Source of the DNA: Peptoniphilus grossensis ph5 | GTDB lineage: Bacteria; Bacillota; Clostridia; Tissierellales; Peptoniphilaceae | DNA: 33,213 bases | Reading direction: 5' to 3' | NCBI RefSeq assembly: GCF_000311825.1 | Contig: NZ_HE978566.1 | Location: forward strand, 756,868-790,080 | In this document: positions 18,084 to 24,701 of the stretch, piece by piece | Numbering within the stretch: position 1 is the stretch's first letter | Layout of the letters: each line of letters begins with the position of its first letter | Program-made: the position numbers and the translations under genes | Notes under the pieces: generated by a model | Seen by the model: the letters and a program-made list of their open reading frames with translations, nothing else | Databases searched by the model: none | Told to the model about the DNA's origin: nothing

Positions 18084-18150
18084 TTTGACCTCCTTTGCTA
18101 CAAGCTTTGTACCCATAATTTTTTATCAATAATCGAAAAAAAACTTTAAG

Positions 18151-18179
18151 ATATTGTAAAGTTTTAAAATATTTGACAA
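18151..18179 (-). promoter_or_regulatory. Candidate promoter of nfeD-floA
   Basis: -35 TTGTCA (18174-18179), 17-bp spacer, -10 CAATAT (18151-18156) on the minus strand, leaving a leader of about 60 nt. The -10 is a weak match. The region is very AT-rich, so other boxes are possible. Confidence 0.4.
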
Positions 18180-18234
18180 AAATAAATTAATGTAAAATGA
18201 AAATATAAGGATTTTTCTATAATAGTTTTAAAAT

Positions 18235-18284
18235 AAAAAAAATGTATCACTTAATCGCAAATAGAATTGATTAAAAGTGATACA
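18235..18284 (-). terminator. Terminator after tRNA-Leu
   Basis: Six bases past the encoded CCA, GTATCACTTTTAATC pairs with GATTAAGTGATAC (+ strand 18244-18256 with 18269-18283) around a 12-base loop, followed by eight T on the minus strand. It separates the tRNA unit from nfeD. Confidence 0.88.
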
Positions 18285-18289
18285 CGTTT

Positions 18290-18376
18290 TGGTGCTAAAG
18301 GTGGGACTTGAACCCACACGATCTTGCGACCGCCAGATTTTGAGTCTGGTGCGTCTGCCAATTCCGCCACTCTAGC
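18290..18376 (-). tRNA. tRNA-Leu (anticodon CAA)
   Basis: Class II tRNA of 87 nt with encoded CCA. Acceptor GCTAGAG pairs with CTTTAGC. The anticodon stem CCAGA/TCTGG holds loop CTCAAAA, giving anticodon CAA, which reads UUG. It has a long variable arm (GCGGTCGCAAGATCGT) and T-loop GTTCAAGTC. Its 5' base directly abuts the T tract of the terminator between the two tRNAs. Confidence 0.96.
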
Positions 18377-18403
18377 AAAAAAAGAAGTGTCTAGGACACT
18401 TCT
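18377..18403 (-). terminator. Terminator-like hairpin between tRNA-His and tRNA-Leu
   Basis: Perfect 9-bp stem AGAAGTGTC / GACACTTCT (18383-18391 with 18395-18403), loop of 3, then six or seven T on the minus strand. It lies 7 bases after tRNA-His and ends at the first base of tRNA-Leu. Confidence 0.85.
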
Positions 18404-18410
18404 AATATTG

Positions 18411-18488
18411 TGGGGTGGATAGTGGGAATCGAACCCACGATCTTCAGGACCACAATCTGACGCCTTAACCAGCTAGGCCATACCCACC
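18411..18488 (-). tRNA. tRNA-His (anticodon GTG)
   Basis: Acceptor GTGGGTA pairs with TATCCAC. It has the extra 5' G (G-1, base 18488) opposite C73, characteristic of tRNA-His, and CCA is encoded. Anticodon loop TTGTGGT gives GTG. D-arm GCCT/AGGC and T-arm GTGGG/CCCAC pair fully. As read, the pair 31-39 of the anticodon stem is A and C, a mismatch. Confidence 0.96.
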
Positions 18489-18492
18489 ACAT

Positions 18493-18529
18493 ACAATAAA
18501 TATATATTAACAAATTATATATTTATTGT
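18493..18529. repeat. Perfect 14-bp inverted repeat over the tRNA promoter
   Basis: ACAATAAATATATA (18493-18506) and TATATATTTATTGT (18516-18529) are exact reverse complements with a 9-base spacer. It covers most of the tRNA promoter, from inside the -35 to the predicted start. It could act as an operator or as a weak terminator for rdgB; it has no T tract on either strand. Confidence 0.8.
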
Positions 18530-18532
18530 CAA
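18504..18532 (-). promoter_or_regulatory. tRNA-His/tRNA-Leu promoter
   Basis: Consensus -35 TTGACA (18527-18532), 17-bp spacer, -10 TAATAT (18504-18509). The predicted start is about 10 bases before the mature tRNA-His 5' end. Confidence 0.8.
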
Positions 18533-18539
18533 TAATTTT

Positions 18540-19124
18540 TTACAAATTAGAAATTTTATCTCTAAGATTTTTTAAAGCCCTCGACCTGTGGCTAATTTGG
18601 TTTTTTTCTTCGTGGCTCATCTCAGCAAAAGTTTTGTCAAAGCCATCAGGAATAAAAATGCTGTCATAGCCAAATCCATTGTCGCCTCTTTCTTCAAGAG
18701 AAATTTTTCCAGGGCAAACTCCTTCAATGGGAATAATATTTTTATCTTCGTCGATTAAAATTATCTCTGTCTTAAAGTAGGCACTTCTGTCCTCTTTGTC
18801 TTTGAGATTATTTAATAGTTTTTCTCTATTTTTTTTATCGTCATGCTCTGAGGCATACCTTGCAGAGTGAACTCCTGGCTCGCCATTTAAAGCCGTTACA
18901 AATAGACCTGTGTCATCTGCTAGGACTGCATAGTCAACTCTTTCTGCCATGGCAGAGGCTTTTTTTAGGGCATTATCATATAATGTGTCGCCATCTTCAA
19001 TTACTTCAAAGTCCAAACCTTTTATGTCAGACTTTCCATAAATTTTTATGTCAAGATCTTCTAAGATTTCTCTTATTTCTCTCAATTTATTAATATTATC
19101 AGTGGATAAAACTATCTCTCTCAT
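18540..19124 (-). CDS. rdgB: XTP/dITP pyrophosphatase (RdgB/HAM1)
   Basis: House-cleaning enzyme removing ITP, dITP and XTP. It has an N-terminal STDNINKLREI nucleotide-binding motif, ADDTGLFVTALNGEPGVHSARYA with the catalytic acidic residues, GFGYDSIFIPDG, and HRSRAL at the C-terminus. The 194-residue length is normal. The ATG overlaps the rph stop (ATGA), with GGAG upstream. The rph-rdgB pair is common in bacteria. Confidence 0.96.
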   Translation of the reverse strand: MREIVLSTDNINKLREIREILEDLDIKIYGKSDIKGLDFEVIEDGDTLYDNALKKASAMAERVDYAVLADDTGLFVTALNGEPGVHSARYASEHDDKKNREKLLNNLKDKEDRSAYFKTEIILIDEDKNIIPIEGVCPGKISLEERGDNGFGYDSIFIPDGFDKTFAEMSHEEKNQISHRSRALKNLRDKISNL

Positions 19125-19837
19125 ATATACTGCTCCACAATTTCAAAATATTTAAAAATATCTTCTATTCCTCTTTTTGCACCTCTTAAAAATTCATTTA
19201 ACTCATCAATGGAAAAGGAATCACCCTCTCCTGTGCCTTGAATTTCTATTAGGTCAAATTTGTCATTCATAACAACATTTAAGTCTACATCGGCATTGGA
19301 ATCTTCTTTAAAATCTAAATCTACTAAATTTACGCCGTCGACTTTTCCAACACTAACTGCTGCAACCTTAGTTTTCATTGGGTCTTCTTCGAATTTTCCA
19401 CTTTCCAAGGCTTTTTTAACAGCGATTTTTAAGGCAATATAAGAACCAGTAATGGAAGCCGTTCTTGTTCCACCATCGGCAGATATTACATCGCAGTCAA
19501 TCCAAATTGTTCTCTCGCCAATTTTGTCTAAATCAATGCAAGACCTGAGAGACCTGCCTATTAATCTTGAAATTTCGCTGCTTCTTCCGTCAAGTTTTCC
19601 CTTGGAGATGTCCCTTACCTTTCTCGTCGGAGTAGAACCAGGTAGCATTGAGTATTCACTAGAAAGCCAGCCCTTGTTCTTTCCCCTCAAAAATGTTGGA
19701 ACCTTATTTTCAATCATTGCTGTGCAAATAACTTTTGTCTCTCCACATTCTATTAAGACCGAACCATCTGGATGTTCCAAATAATTTGGTTTTATTACAA
19801 TTGGTCTTATTTCATCGTTTTGTCTATCTTCTCTCAT
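19121..19837 (-). CDS. rph: Ribonuclease PH
   Basis: Phosphorolytic 3' exoribonuclease trimming tRNA 3' ends. Hallmarks are FLRGKNKGWLSSEYSMLPGST, GRSSEISRLIGRSLRS, and RTIWIDCDVISADGGTRTASITG with the catalytic Asp. I start at ATG 19837 (238 residues), since MREDRQNDEIRPI matches the family N-terminus. The in-frame ATG at 19852, overlapping the amidase stop, has no ribosome site. Confidence 0.95.
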   Translation of the reverse strand: MREDRQNDEIRPIVIKPNYLEHPDGSVLIECGETKVICTAMIENKVPTFLRGKNKGWLSSEYSMLPGSTPTRKVRDISKGKLDGRSSEISRLIGRSLRSCIDLDKIGERTIWIDCDVISADGGTRTASITGSYIALKIAVKKALESGKFEEDPMKTKVAAVSVGKVDGVNLVDLDFKEDSNADVDLNVVMNDKFDLIEIQGTGEGDSFSIDELNEFLRGAKRGIEDIFKYFEIVEQYI

Positions 19838-19848
19838 AATTCTCTTTC

Positions 19849-21219
19849 TCATTTAATAACATAGCTATTCATATAGTCTTCTATACCATTATAGATGCCC
19901 CTAGCTAATTTATCAATGTAATCAGGGTCCTTTATAGTTTCCAAATCACTTTCATTGGACACAAATCCAAGTTCAACAAGGGCGGAAACATTTTTAGTTT
20001 TATTTAAAACAATTATAGCTGGTGTATTTTTAATTCCACGGTCCACTGCTCCAGTTTCTCTTATTAATGCCTTTTGTAGGCAAGAGGCAAAGTGCTTTTG
20101 AACTGTGTCTTTAATTTTAACATTCTTTTCAGATGCGTAGAGGACTTCTATTCCCTGTGCACTGGAATTGTCAGAGCTGTTAAAGTGAATTGATAGGAAC
20201 AAATCTGCATTGCTGTCATTTGAAACAGAGGCTCTATCTAATAATTTGATATATTCGTCTCTATCTCTTGTGATTATTGCATTGATTTCAGAATTTTCAC
20301 TTAACTTTTCCATTAAACTTTCAGCAACTAATAAATTTAAATCTTTTTCGTAAGTGTAACCATCTACACCAATTGCGCCAGAATCCTTGCCACCATGGCC
20401 TGGATCTATAACTATATTTAATTTGCCATTAATTTCGATTTTATCTTTTATGACTCTATTTTCCTTTTCTTTGATGTCTAAATCTGCTTCTTCAAAAATT
20501 TTGTCTTCGTTTCCTCTATTGATTTGGTTCTTTATATTTTTTGTTTCTTTTCTTTCAGTATTTGATTGGAAAAAGCTGTCATCAAAAATGGATTTTGAAT
20601 CTACCTTAGATTTTTTTACGCTATTAGACTTTTTCTTTTTAGTATTTTTCTTAGTATTTGAGTTTTTCTTAGAATTTTTATTTTCGCTTGTCTTTTTATT
20701 ATTGTCCTTGTCATCTTCCATTATTGATTTTGAACTGACTGTGCTAATTTCTGCTCTAACCTTGTCATTATTCCAGTCCACATTGTAACCAAAAGTTTCA
20801 GAGATAAATCTTAGTGGCACCATAGTCTTTGTCTCTTTTCTTGGACTAGAATATAGGGCAAGTTGTGGTGCTTGTGCGTCGTCTAATTCAATTTCTTTGT
20901 CGTTCACAGTGACTGTGGGACTATTTATTTGCATATTAATTACATCGCCATTTAAGGTGATTTTTATGCTTTTATCTCTTCCATTCCACTTAACATCAGC
21001 GCCTAGTTTTTCTGTAATTTCACGAATTGGCACAAAAGTCCTTCCTTCTTTTATGTAAGGAGAAAATTCAGTCTTAAGTGATTCATCATTTACTAGAACT
21101 CCTGCTTCCTTAACTTTATAAGGCTTGTTGGATATACTTACATTAAAAATATTTGCAGCAAAAACTGGAGTGATTAGCATTGCTATAAATAAAATTGATA
21201 ATTTAATAATTCTTTTCAT
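19849..21219 (-). CDS. Secreted N-acetylmuramoyl-L-alanine amidase (Amidase_3) with copper-amine-oxidase-like N-terminal domain
   Basis: Zinc enzyme cutting the MurNAc-L-Ala bond of peptidoglycan. It has a signal peptide (1-22, cleavage near VFA-AN) and a stalk domain of the 'copper amine oxidase N' type (about 35-158, two VP(I/L)R motifs), commonly a wall-associated module. A low-complexity Lys/Asn/Ser linker (160-265) precedes Amidase_3 (267-456). Zinc ligands are His275 (DPGHGG), Glu291 and His345 (SIHFNS); the catalytic Glu is Glu416 (VELGF). The length is 456 residues. The ATG is preceded by AGGTGA. It heads an operon with rph and rdgB behind a strong promoter that carries a WalR-box-like direct repeat. 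Confidence 0.94.
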   Translation of the reverse strand: MKRIIKLSILFIAMLITPVFAANIFNVSISNKPYKVKEAGVLVNDESLKTEFSPYIKEGRTFVPIREITEKLGADVKWNGRDKSIKITLNGDVINMQINSPTVTVNDKEIELDDAQAPQLALYSSPRKETKTMVPLRFISETFGYNVDWNNDKVRAEISTVSSKSIMEDDKDNNKKTSENKNSKKNSNTKKNTKKKKSNSVKKSKVDSKSIFDDSFFQSNTERKETKNIKNQINRGNEDKIFEEADLDIKEKENRVIKDKIEINGKLNIVIDPGHGGKDSGAIGVDGYTYEKDLNLLVAESLMEKLSENSEINAIITRDRDEYIKLLDRASVSNDSNADLFLSIHFNSSDNSSAQGIEVLYASEKNVKIKDTVQKHFASCLQKALIRETGAVDRGIKNTPAIIVLNKTKNVSALVELGFVSNESDLETIKDPDYIDKLARGIYNGIEDYMNSYVIK

Positions 21220-21236
21220 TTAATTCACCTAATTAA

Positions 21237-21265
21237 AGTTTATATAGGATTAACTAATTTGTCAA
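21237..21265 (-). promoter_or_regulatory. Promoter of the amidase-rph-rdgB operon
   Basis: Consensus -35 TTGACA (21260-21265), 17-bp spacer, -10 TAAACT (21237-21242) on the minus strand. The predicted start leaves only about 11 nt of leader, which includes the AGGTGA ribosome site. Confidence 0.8.
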
Positions 21266-21268
21266 TAT

Positions 21269-21285
21269 TGTAACCGAATTGTAAT
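21269..21285 (+). promoter_or_regulatory. Predicted WalR (YycF) box
   Basis: TGTAAC-CGAAT-TGTAAT on the plus strand: two hexamers of the published WalR consensus TGT(A/T)A(A/T/C) separated by exactly five bases. It lies 4 bp upstream of the amidase -35 box, a position suited to activation, though on the strand opposite the gene. WalRK controls wall hydrolases in Firmicutes. A match, not proof of binding. Confidence 0.6.
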
Positions 21286-21290
21286 ATTTA

Positions 21291-22274
21291 CTAAACTAGC
21301 TTGTAAAGCTCATCAGAACCTGGTTCAGATAGACTTATTACCTCATCTCCTACTATTACTTCTGTAATCTTATCTTCTATTACTTCTCCGATTTTTGTGA
21401 TTTTTATTCCTCTTTTATCTGCCTCATCTTTAAAATCAATAAATTTATCCTTATCAAAAATCATGAGCATACTTCCACTTGAGATGAGTCTCATGGGATC
21501 AAGACCATAAAATTCTGCAATTTTTTTTGTTTCATCAAGAAGAGGGATCTCGTCATAATAGGCTCTTAAACCGTGACCCACTGCAACTCCAGTTTCCCAA
21601 AGTGCTCCGTAAAGTCCACCTTCAGTTATGTCGTGCATGTGCTTTACGCCGTATTTTGTCGCCATCCTTGCTTCTTTTAAAACTGAAATATCATCTGCTA
21701 AGGATTTGGCAAATTTTAATTCTTCTTCGCTTAAAATTTCACTGACATCGTCTTTATCATGGGCAATAATGCTTGTGCCTTCAATGCCAAGATATTTTGA
21801 AACAGCGACTACATCTCCTGCCTTAATACACTTAGGGTCTGGCATAACTTTTCTATTAACTCTTCCTAGAACCGTTGTTGAAATTAAAATTTTATTTACG
21901 GCATCAGTTATCTCTGTGTGGCCGCCAATTATGTCTACATTTAACTTGTCTGCAGTTTTATTTGCATCTTCGACAATTTCCTTTAGGTCTTCAAGACTGG
22001 CACTTGGCGGAATTAAAACTGTCATGAGAACTCCAACTGGATCTGCCCCTTGGCAGCTAACATCATTTACTGAAACATTTATGGCAAGAGAGCCAATATT
22101 TTTTGAGGCACCAGTTATGGGGTCTGTTGAAGCTACAATTAAGTCGCCTCCAAAGTCCATAACTGCGTTGTCTAGTCCTGTTCCACTTTTTATTATTACT
22201 TCTTTTCTATTTGAACTCAAATTGTTGAAAATGTATTTTTCCAACAATTCAGTTTTTAATTTTCCAATTTCCAA
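21291..22274 (-). CDS. AIR-synthase/HypE-related protein
   Basis: Member of the PurM/HypE/SelD/ThiL ATP-binding superfamily, nearest by eye to HypE-like proteins often annotated 'AIR synthase' or 'hydrogenase expression/formation protein'. There is an N-terminal ATP-binding domain (FGGDLIVASTDPITG, INVSVNDVSCQGADPVG, IIGGHTEIT) and a C-terminal AIRS_C domain. It lacks the C-terminal Cys of true HypE (it ends DELYKLV), so it is unlikely to make the hydrogenase cyanide ligand. I start it at TTG 22274 (MEIGKL) with GGGGTG 6 bases upstream, in place of the GTG at 22283. The length is 327 residues. No hyp genes are nearby. It is the last gene of the comM-pil operon; its function is unknown. Confidence 0.8.
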   Translation of the reverse strand: MEIGKLKTELLEKYIFNNLSSNRKEVIIKSGTGLDNAVMDFGGDLIVASTDPITGASKNIGSLAINVSVNDVSCQGADPVGVLMTVLIPPSASLEDLKEIVEDANKTADKLNVDIIGGHTEITDAVNKILISTTVLGRVNRKVMPDPKCIKAGDVVAVSKYLGIEGTSIIAHDKDDVSEILSEEELKFAKSLADDISVLKEARMATKYGVKHMHDITEGGLYGALWETGVAVGHGLRAYYDEIPLLDETKKIAEFYGLDPMRLISSGSMLMIFDKDKFIDFKDEADKRGIKITKIGEVIEDKITEVIVGDEVISLSEPGSDELYKLV

Positions 22275-22300
22275 AATTAACACCCCATAAGATTTTACAA

Positions 22301-23584
22301 TTATTTTATCTGCATTTCAAATTTATAAAATCCATTTTCCATATAAAAATTTTTGCTCAAAATATTTATGTCCTTAAAGACTCTATTAAAATAATCTTCG
22401 TCCTTGACAAGACCTCTTACTGTCATCTTTCCATTGTCAAAATAATAATCTGTTATAATTAAATTTTCATCTTCGAGCTTTTGAATTTCAGAAATTTTAT
22501 CTATGAAAATTTTATTTCTCTCTTGAAATTTGTCGCTGGAAAGGTCAATATCTTCCACTTCTTCACTTTTTATTTCTTTTGCATTAGCTAAGCTCACTTC
22601 ATTTTCTTTTTTGAGATTAAAATAATATAGGACATTAAAAATTATTACTGCAGCCATGGCAAGGGGAAGAATAAAATTAATAGGACTTTTCTTTTTTCTA
22701 GTCTTTTTTTCTTTTTTCTCCCTCTTTATTGGCAGCTTATTGTGAAGGTCTTCTTCAAGTATTTTATATTTAAAATTGCCATAAGTTGATAGAGCATCCT
22801 TAATTTCCTTGGAGTCGCAAATATTTCCAAATAAATAGACTTCTTCGCCCTTAGAAAAATTTTCCATTTCCCTTATGTGACTTATAAAATAATTTTTAAA
22901 TCTAAATAAAAAGTCTTCATCGATTTTATCTTCTTCTGGGTCATAGCGAAGGTTTATTATGTTACTTGCATTTTCTTCTTCCAATTTGTTGTCCAAAATT
23001 AGTTTTTCAAAATTGTCGTCATAAATTTTTTCGTAGGTATTTACTAAATTATTTTTTACAGAAATAAATTTTAAATAAGTTGGTGCTATTTCAATAAATT
23101 TCCCCTTCTTATTTATGGATTTTGGCTCTGGAATTATCTCAAGATTTTCAACTTCTAATTTTTCAAAAACTTCCCTTAATTTTGAAATTAATTTTCTAGG
23201 AACTAGGTCAATTGATAGATTTAAAATTTTATCTTCTTTCAGGAAGTCGTAGAAAATTTCATAGCCTGATAAATTAAAATCTCCATAGTCTTCAAGCTCT
23301 AAGGCAAGAAAATCTCTTATTTCACTTTCGTCTATTTCAGGAATTTTATAATTTATGTGAATAAAAGAAGAAGAGTCAAATATTAAAGTTAAATTATCAC
23401 TCTTTTGAAAATCAATTTTCTCCAAGATTTTACTGCATTTGTAGTAAAAGTGATGATAATCTAAAATCTCCCCATCCCTAAAAATTCTATAGGGCAAGGG
23501 AATATTGAACTCTTCTTTGTCATTTTTATTAATTTTTATAAAACCGTCAGAAATTATAAATTTTGTAATATTTTTTTGAAACAT
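22301..23584 (-). CDS. PilM/PilN-like fusion (GspL-like) pilus assembly protein
   Basis: Predicted inner-membrane platform component of the pilus. Residues 1-285 look like a degenerate actin-like PilM/GspL cytoplasmic domain. A strongly basic stretch (about 287-301) precedes one transmembrane helix (302-323), and an outside domain (about 324-427) has a helical start and a small alpha-beta fold, as in PilN or the GspL C-terminus. The length is 427 residues. The assignment rests mainly on architecture and on position directly after the prepilin peptidase; similarity to known PilM is low by eye. It has AGGTG before its ATG and lies 3 bases after the peptidase gene. Confidence 0.65.
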   Translation of the reverse strand: MFQKNITKFIISDGFIKINKNDKEEFNIPLPYRIFRDGEILDYHHFYYKCSKILEKIDFQKSDNLTLIFDSSSFIHINYKIPEIDESEIRDFLALELEDYGDFNLSGYEIFYDFLKEDKILNLSIDLVPRKLISKLREVFEKLEVENLEIIPEPKSINKKGKFIEIAPTYLKFISVKNNLVNTYEKIYDDNFEKLILDNKLEEENASNIINLRYDPEEDKIDEDFLFRFKNYFISHIREMENFSKGEEVYLFGNICDSKEIKDALSTYGNFKYKILEEDLHNKLPIKREKKEKKTRKKKSPINFILPLAMAAVIIFNVLYYFNLKKENEVSLANAKEIKSEEVEDIDLSSDKFQERNKIFIDKISEIQKLEDENLIITDYYFDNGKMTVRGLVKDEDYFNRVFKDINILSKNFYMENGFYKFEMQIK

Positions 23585-23587
23585 ATT

Positions 23588-24319
23588 TCACCTGCACAAT
23601 ATGAAAATAATAATTGCTATGCTAATAAAGGGTCCAAAGGCAATTGAATCTTTAAAATTCTTCTTCTTTAAGAAAATTAAAATCATGGAAAATATTGCTG
23701 CAATTACAAAGGCATCTTTAAATATAAAAAAGGCATCTAGTAAATTATTTGCAAAAACTCCCATGACAAAGGCATAGAGCACATCTCCAAGGCCCATCAT
23801 GCCTGTAAATTTGTATAAAAGATAGAAAGTCAGACCCATGCCCAGGGAAAATTTTAAGGAGTTAAAAATACTTTCTCCTTGAGATAATTTAAAAATTATT
23901 GTTAAAATTAAAATTATAAAAAGGTCTAGGTTATAGATAAATCCAGTCTTGTAATCTATTATCCCTATAAAAGTTGCCACTGTAATTATTCCAATTACTA
24001 AAAAACTTTGAATGGACAAGTCATATTTTAAAAAAGCAAAGACGGAAAGGATAGAAACTAAAATTTCTGTGAAAAGTTTATCTGAGCCAATTTTTTCTCC
24101 ACAAGTTTTGCACTTTCCGCCGAGAAAAACATAAGAAAAGACTGGAATTAATTCATAAAATTTTAAATTCCTATGGCAGGAGTCGCAGTTACTTCTCCCC
24201 CATAAAAAATTTTCATTTTTTTCTCTTCTGCTGACAAAGACACCATAAAAGGACGCCAAGGATCCTCCCAGCATAAAAATCAAAAAGCCTATAAAAATTT
24301 TATAAATCTTATTTTCCAT
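23588..24319 (-). CDS. pilD: Type IV prepilin peptidase (A24 family)
   Basis: Membrane aspartic protease that removes the leader peptide of prepilins and N-methylates the new N-terminus in the family. The N-terminal domain has two zinc-type CxxC pairs (CDSC, CKTC). The catalytic Asp residues are in GIIDYKTGFI and MGLGDVLYA. There are about seven membrane helices. I favour ATG 24319 (243 residues) over a TTG 9 bases upstream; neither has a strong ribosome site, and both overlap the pilin 3' end, implying coupling. Confidence 0.92.
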   Translation of the reverse strand: MENKIYKIFIGFLIFMLGGSLASFYGVFVSRREKNENFLWGRSNCDSCHRNLKFYELIPVFSYVFLGGKCKTCGEKIGSDKLFTEILVSILSVFAFLKYDLSIQSFLVIGIITVATFIGIIDYKTGFIYNLDLFIILILTIIFKLSQGESIFNSLKFSLGMGLTFYLLYKFTGMMGLGDVLYAFVMGVFANNLLDAFFIFKDAFVIAAIFSMILIFLKKKNFKDSIAFGPFISIAIIIFILCR

Positions 24320-24692
24320 TATCTTCAACTAAAGTTTTTCCTGAAACTTTTATCATTCCTGGTGTAACTTCCACATCGCCGTCGTCAGTTGAAGTTACTG
24401 TAAAATCACTTGCACCACTTAAGTGTTTTGCAGGTTTTGGAATTTTTCCTCCTTCAAGGTATGGCTTCAAAGCTTCAAGAGAAAGCTCATTTTTTGCATC
24501 AGGATTGTCAATTAAATATAAAATTCCTGCACTCTTTAAAACTTTAACATTAGAATTGTGGGCTGCTGCCTCAGCTGCTAGGTTCGTCGTGCTGTACTTC
24601 ATAGCTGCAATGGAAATTAAAATTGCAATAATGGCAATTACAATAACTAATTCAATAAGGGTAAAGCCCCTTTGTCTCTTTTTTAATTTCAT
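24309..24692 (-). CDS. Type IV (pseudo)pilin precursor
   Basis: Prepilin with a short basic leader MKLKKRQRG cut before Phe, then the class III hydrophobic helix FTLIELVIVIAIIAILISIA with the conserved Glu at +5. A small C-terminal domain of about 90 residues has no disulfide cysteines. At 127 residues it is in the ComGC/small-pilin range. It has the strongest ribosome site in the cluster (AGGAGG), as expected for the abundant subunit. It is the only pilin gene in the window. Confidence 0.93.
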   Translation of the reverse strand: MKLKKRQRGFTLIELVIVIAIIAILISIAAMKYSTTNLAAEAAAHNSNVKVLKSAGILYLIDNPDAKNELSLEALKPYLEGGKIPKPAKHLSGASDFTVTSTDDGDVEVTPGMIKVSGKTLVEDNGK

Positions 24693-24701
24693 AAAAACCT
24701 C

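Noticed and set aside
18173-18198. Plus-strand TTGACA followed by TAAAAT between nfeD and the tRNA unit
   Set aside because: The spacing is only 14 bp and no plus-strand gene follows; the terminator and tRNAs occupy the DNA downstream on the other strand.
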